NCBI GenBank assembly: GCA_019695185.1 | Contig: JAIBAN010000035.1 | Span: forward strand, 1-64,000 | Length of the DNA stretch: 64,000 bases | Origin: Blastocatellia bacterium | GTDB lineage: Bacteria > Acidobacteriota > Blastocatellia > Chloracidobacteriales > Chloracidobacteriaceae | Reading direction: 5' to 3' | Shown here: one piece after another, positions 59,973 to 64,000 of the stretch | Layout of the letters: each line of letters opens with the position of its first letter | Position numbering within the stretch: the stretch's first letter is position 1 | Translations under genes and position numbers: made by a program | The notes under the pieces: generated by a model | Seen by the model: only the letters and a program-made list of their open reading frames with translations | Databases searched by the model: none | What the model was told of the DNA's origin: nothing

Positions 59973-62261
59973 ATGTCTGCGGCAGCACCGCCGGTGGCAG
60001 CACCCAAAGTACCCGAATCTGTTCCTGTTCCATCCGGATTTCTTTCCCGGCTCTCGGTTGGACCTTGCCTGTTTGGACTGGGCCTGCTGGCCCGGCTATC
60101 CAATGTTTTCGGCGTTTTGACACCCGTTGGGGTGTTTCCTCAAGCCACAGACTCCTATTATCATCTCCGGCGGATTGGTTATGTGGTCCGGCATTTTCCC
60201 CATCTGCCACCCGATTCTGACCGCTATTTGAACTTCCCCTTCGGCGGTCCGGTCGAGTGGCCTTACGGGTTTGATTTTTGCTACGGCACCTTCATCCAGA
60301 TTGTGACATTGGGTCAAGCGAATCAATGGTGGATTTACGCCTTGGCTTCGGTTTTGACCCCGCTGATAGGTGCTTTGACGGCTTGTCTGACGTTTCAGCT
60401 TGGGATTCACTTGGGGGGCCGCAAGGTTGGGCTGTGGGCCGGATTGCTGACTGCCATTTTGCCGGCTCTGACCATTACCGGTGGTATCGGTTATGTGGAC
60501 CATCATGTTTTCGAGTCCTTCTGGCTGGCTTTTTTCCTGTTGGCATATGTGCGAGCCATTGCCGCCACCAGTTCTCAAAGCCTGTGGCAGCAATCCATCC
60601 TGGCAGGATGCGGAGTCACTGCCGGGTTGCTGACCACCACCATGATTCCACTGTTGTTGCCACTGCATGCCGGGGTTTTTTTCTGGCAAATGGTCAGGGT
60701 TTGGAAAGAACCGGACCTGCGGCAAAGGCTCTGGGGGGTGAATGCCTTGGTGTGGGGAACCACCAGTCTGAGCTTGCTGCCCTTTGTCGCAACCCGCTGG
60801 GCGGAACCTGCCGGGGTGAGTCCGGCCCTGACCATCTCCTGGGTGCTGGCATTTTCAATGGCTCTGGTGAGCTGCCTGGGGGCCCAGGTGGCGGGGTTCC
60901 CGGTTCCTGCTGGAATGTACCGGGTTGGGTGGGTGCTGCTGTTGGTGCTTGGCGGGCTGGCCTGCTGGCGGCTTGATTTCACGTCTGCCACCAAGCTCGT
61001 CACCTTTGGTCTCCGGCATCTTTCGACCACCGACCCCTGGATTGCATCCATTCAGGAAAGCCAGCATTTGTTTTCCAAATCGTTCCGGTATATAGCCTGG
61101 ACCTACTCCGGATTTTTTATTTTTTTCCCGGTTGCCTTGGGTTGGCTTCTGGTAAATGGCTGGCGTTCCTCACTGGCCGGCTGGACCCTGGGGATTCTGA
61201 CCCTCCCGTTGGCGGTCCTGGCATGTTTACAGTTACGCTTCAGCGACATCTTCACCGTGCCTTACGCCCTGGTAATGGGGTTTTTCATCCAGGTCATGGT
61301 GCAAAAGCTCAATCAGTGGTTTGGCAGACAGCCGCACTTGGCAACGTTCAAGTTCAAACCTCTGCTGTGGGCCGGATTAGGATTGGCATTTTTGTGGCCG
61401 ACGATAACCGAATTTTCCTTTTCCCGTCCATTTGTGGTGGTTGAGGGGAATACCTTTGTCAATCTTTATCCCAGCTTGCTGTGGATTGCCGAACATACGC
61501 CGCCAACCAGTCCCCAAGGTGACCAGCCGCAGGATTACGCCATTGCCGCCGATTGGAATCTGGGGCATTGGCTGCTTGAGTTTTCCCACCGTCCGGTCGT
61601 GGCTTCTCCGCTAGGTCACGGGGTCCATCGGCAAGGCTTGCGGGATGGTGCCGCGATTCTTACCTTTCCGCCTGAAGATTCCTTGAAGCTCATGCAAACG
61701 CGGCGAGTGCGGTATGTTTGGGTGACACCCCTGAATGCCCAGCAAACCCTGCGCAATGCCTGTTGGGATGAAACCACCAATCAGGCTGTGCTGACCGGAG
61801 AGGAAAACACACTGCTTCGGAAAAGCCTGTTGGCGGAATTGCTTGGGCACGACGGCGTGCCGTTTGAACGCCCTGCGGCAGCCGTGTTACGCCATTTTCG
61901 CCTGGTGCATGAAACCGCGCCGGACCTCCATTACCCTGGTTTGAACCGGCCTTTCGGGATGCTCTTTGAACGGGTTCCGGGCGCACAGCTTCAGGGGCAG
62001 GTGGCACCCCGTGCATCCGTGACGATTTCGGCGGAAATTCGGACGGCAGAAGGCAGAACCTTTATGTATCGGGATACGATTCAGGCTGACGCTACCGGTA
62101 CCTTTTCCGGGGTGCTGCCCTACGCAGGTGGAATCCAACGGTTTTCTGAGGTTTGTTTGGTTCAACGTTACAAAATCGAGTCAGACGGAAAAACCGGCGA
62201 AGTCACGCCGTCAGAAACTGAGGTGCTGAATGGTTCCCCTCTCGGAATTCAGTTGAAGTAA
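59973..62261 (+). CDS. STT3-like oligosaccharyltransferase (GT66 family)
   Basis: A 762-aa protein with ~12 membrane helices and a C-terminal periplasmic domain. STT3/PglB/AglB-type features: the first acidic motif ATDSYYHLRR (Asp about 59), the DHH motif in YVDHHVFE (about 175), and a putative WWDxG equivalent, AADWNLGHWLLEFSHRPVV (about 525), in which the conserved WWDYG is changed to DWNLG. Such enzymes transfer glycans from lipid carriers to protein asparagine. The ATG at 59973 with GGAGAG upstream is preferred over TTG at 59958. Protein glycosylation is therefore plausible but the altered motif calls for a direct test. Confidence 0.82.
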   Translation: MSAAAPPVAAPKVPESVPVPSGFLSRLSVGPCLFGLGLLARLSNVFGVLTPVGVFPQATDSYYHLRRIGYVVRHFPHLPPDSDRYLNFPFGGPVEWPYGFDFCYGTFIQIVTLGQANQWWIYALASVLTPLIGALTACLTFQLGIHLGGRKVGLWAGLLTAILPALTITGGIGYVDHHVFESFWLAFFLLAYVRAIAATSSQSLWQQSILAGCGVTAGLLTTTMIPLLLPLHAGVFFWQMVRVWKEPDLRQRLWGVNALVWGTTSLSLLPFVATRWAEPAGVSPALTISWVLAFSMALVSCLGAQVAGFPVPAGMYRVGWVLLLVLGGLACWRLDFTSATKLVTFGLRHLSTTDPWIASIQESQHLFSKSFRYIAWTYSGFFIFFPVALGWLLVNGWRSSLAGWTLGILTLPLAVLACLQLRFSDIFTVPYALVMGFFIQVMVQKLNQWFGRQPHLATFKFKPLLWAGLGLAFLWPTITEFSFSRPFVVVEGNTFVNLYPSLLWIAEHTPPTSPQGDQPQDYAIAADWNLGHWLLEFSHRPVVASPLGHGVHRQGLRDGAAILTFPPEDSLKLMQTRRVRYVWVTPLNAQQTLRNACWDETTNQAVLTGEENTLLRKSLLAELLGHDGVPFERPAAAVLRHFRLVHETAPDLHYPGLNRPFGMLFERVPGAQLQGQVAPRASVTISAEIRTAEGRTFMYRDTIQADATGTFSGVLPYAGGIQRFSEVCLVQRYKIESDGKTGEVTPSETEVLNGSPLGIQLK

Positions 62262-62282
62262 TATAGCTTGGAGGGAGTTGAG

Positions 62283-64000
62283 TCAGTGGCGAACTGATTC
62301 CGGTGGCGGATTGACTCCACGTGATCGAAGACGCAAAAAGGCAATCCCGTATTGATTGGAAGTCATGGGTTGCGCACCAATCAGGTGAACCTGTTCATAG
62401 TTTTGCCACACCCAATCCATAATCAACTTGCCATAGTGAGGGTCAGCCCCAAAGAACCCGGTTCCCCATTCGGTTGTGTCTCGGTGCATAAGGGTAATGT
62501 AATCAGGGGGATGCGCTTGAATTCGCTGCAAAACCTGCGGCTCTCCTCCATAGATATCGAAATCAAGCTTCAACAAGGATGTGTAAGGAGTTGGATTGGG
62601 GCGGCGGGCGAGATAGTTCAGGCTAAGCCCTTCAGGCAGTACCAACAAAGTGGTATTGGGAGGTAGGCTTTGGGCGTATTCAAGTGCCAAAGCAAAACCA
62701 TAGGGAGCAAAATCCAGCCTGGGATCGAAGGTAAGCAGTGTGTCGCCGCCTTCGCCAATCGTGAATGTTTTCAAGGCATACAAGCGGTCCGACCATTGCC
62801 AGTAGAAAACCACCCCAGCTAACACCGCTCCAACCAGCCCAGCCCGAAAGAGATCGCCCCCACCGGGCCCCCATCGCTGGGAAAGCACCTGTGGCAGAAT
62901 CGTCATGAAACCTGAAGTCAGCAGCAGCATTGCAGGCATGGCATGGACAAATCCATAAAAATCAATGCGTGCATGCAGAATGATTTTGCCCAGCATGAGA
63001 AAGGAAAAGACTCCCCAGCCAACCATAATGATTGACCGGCACCGGCGTTCACGGTCACTCCATCCACGCAGGCAGTCAACTCCCCAAAATGTGGTAAAAA
63101 AGATGGTGGTTACTGGTAGAACACGTCCGATTTGAGGCCAGTTCCACCAGTCTGGCATCGCCCAAAGCGCAACGAACACAGCCGTTCCATAGGCATACTT
63201 GATCCAGGGCCGGTTTCGGTTGGCTTGGTGCAGGGCAATCGCTAATCCCGCAATGATTCCGATACCGCCTAACAAGGCTAACGAAACCTTCACCATGTGC
63301 CAGAAGTTGGCCACCGGAGCGTCAAAACCGGAAATATACCGATATAAAAGAATTTCACTGAGATTACTTCGGAAAATATAAGGCCAACTGCCTGCGGTTA
63401 CGTGAATAGCCTGGGAAAGAGGGAGAAAGCCAGCAAAAAAGCCCACAGAGAACAAAACTGGAGCAAGAAAGCCAACTGCGTAGGTGGCTAATCGACTGAG
63501 TGCCGGTTTCCGTTCGGTTCCGGCCCACAGAACCAATCCAAAAAGAATTGCACAGACTCCAGAAGCCAAAAACGGTTCTGATTTCAATAAAAAAACCCCA
63601 CCCAGGCTCACTCCGGCCAATCCGAAATAACGATGGTTTTGGGTTTGAAAAGATATCTTCCAGCACCAGATATGAAAGACGGAAAGGATGACGCTGTGGG
63701 TCATTTCATACGAGTAAGGACAGATATAGTTATAGGTTCCGACGCCGGTCAGATATTGCGAGAAACAGAAAACACCCAGGAAAACCAAGGTACTCAACCG
63801 CGCTGACCACACATTGCAGGTGTCTCGAAACAGAAGGAATAAAAACCAGGCAGTGGCTGCCGTCAATGCCAAATTGACACCTATCAGAGTGGTTATCGAA
63901 ACTCCAAACCAACGAAACATGAGGGAATGAAAGTAAACTGACAGAGGGCCGTACTTCCAAACAATGTCAAAGTCGAGCATTTTCCCCAACGAAAGCTGCC
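62283..64000 (-). CDS. Polytopic GT-C-like membrane protein (5' end beyond the window)
   Basis: The sequenced part encodes at least 570 residues, open to the window edge, so the N-terminus is missing. Ten or so membrane helices are followed by a soluble end. The conserved motif WKYGPLSVYFHSLMF and the tail (DPHYGKLIMDWVWQNYE) match the frameshifted gene at 48672-50382, of which this is an intact paralogue. It is probably a transferase using polyprenyl-linked sugars, like ArnT or PMT relatives. It is convergent with the STT3-like gene, only 21 bp apart. Confidence 0.85.
   Translation of the reverse strand, partial: QLSLGKMLDFDIVWKYGPLSVYFHSLMFRWFGVSITTLIGVNLALTAATAWFLFLLFRDTCNVWSARLSTLVFLGVFCFSQYLTGVGTYNYICPYSYEMTHSVILSVFHIWCWKISFQTQNHRYFGLAGVSLGGVFLLKSEPFLASGVCAILFGLVLWAGTERKPALSRLATYAVGFLAPVLFSVGFFAGFLPLSQAIHVTAGSWPYIFRSNLSEILLYRYISGFDAPVANFWHMVKVSLALLGGIGIIAGLAIALHQANRNRPWIKYAYGTAVFVALWAMPDWWNWPQIGRVLPVTTIFFTTFWGVDCLRGWSDRERRCRSIIMVGWGVFSFLMLGKIILHARIDFYGFVHAMPAMLLLTSGFMTILPQVLSQRWGPGGGDLFRAGLVGAVLAGVVFYWQWSDRLYALKTFTIGEGGDTLLTFDPRLDFAPYGFALALEYAQSLPPNTTLLVLPEGLSLNYLARRPNPTPYTSLLKLDFDIYGGEPQVLQRIQAHPPDYITLMHRDTTEWGTGFFGADPHYGKLIMDWVWQNYEQVHLIGAQPMTSNQYGIAFLRLRSRGVNPPPESVRH

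Noticed and set aside
1-64000. Prophage, integrated plasmid or insertion sequences
   Set aside because: No integrase, transposase, phage structural gene or attachment-site repeat at the tRNA-Ser gene was found.

Overview
The window looks like a bacterial chromosome segment of moderately high GC, most plausibly from an Acidobacteriota (Blastocatellia-like) lineage. This is inferred from an Oar-like TonB receptor with a carboxypeptidase-regulatory N-terminus, TPR-receiver-DUF4388 proteins, a Ser/Thr kinase with a TolB-like domain and TPRs, RNase J, HslUV and a Uma2 protein. No phage, plasmid, transposase or CRISPR is visible.

Layout. (1) 78-11886, minus strand: a complete tryptophan operon in the order leader peptide, aroF, trpE, trpG, trpD, trpC, SDR, trpF, small unknown, uma2, trpB, His-motif unknown, trpA, fic. 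The aroF leader contains a 32-codon ORF with three Trp codons (two adjacent), mutually exclusive hairpins and a terminator, that is, a classical Trp attenuator controlling a dedicated DAHP synthase plus the pathway from chorismate to tryptophan. (2) 12-15 kb: zinc-ribbon, secreted, ATP-grasp and YkgJ-type proteins. (3) 15.4-21.4 kb, plus strand: DUF5063 protein, tRNA-Ser(TGA), YebC, ZIP transporter and a large secreted metzincin. (4) 21.7-29.5 kb, minus strand: enoyl-CoA hydratase, RNase J, soluble hybrid kinase with SixA, and small proteins. (5) 29.7-36.1 kb: hslVU, Fn3 lipoprotein, thpR, alcohol dehydrogenase and thioesterase. (6) 36.4-46.7 kb, plus strand: TonB receptor, two tandem TPR-receiver-DUF4388 proteins, HEAT-repeat protein and ComF. 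(7) 47.4-53 kb: MreB, a frameshifted polytopic glycosyltransferase-like protein, GT2, methyltransferase and PspA. (8) 53-64 kb: DinB-like protein, Ser/Thr kinase, NtrC-type regulator with its sensor kinase, an STT3-like oligosaccharyltransferase and a second polytopic protein cut by the window edge.

The most unusual property of the window lies between the genes. Most co-directional spacers of 100-300 bp are filled by one element of the same design: a tandem array of a 7-, 8-, 9- or 26-bp unit, a unique loop of about 30-110 bp, then the same array inverted. At least seven unrelated unit sequences occur, but arm polarity is always the same. The arms reach to within a few bases of stop and start codons and sometimes run into genes: they encode the tails of TrpG and AroF and sit inside the N-terminus of TrpF. 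These elements and the Trp attenuator are the main candidates for an undescribed system and for regulation worth testing.
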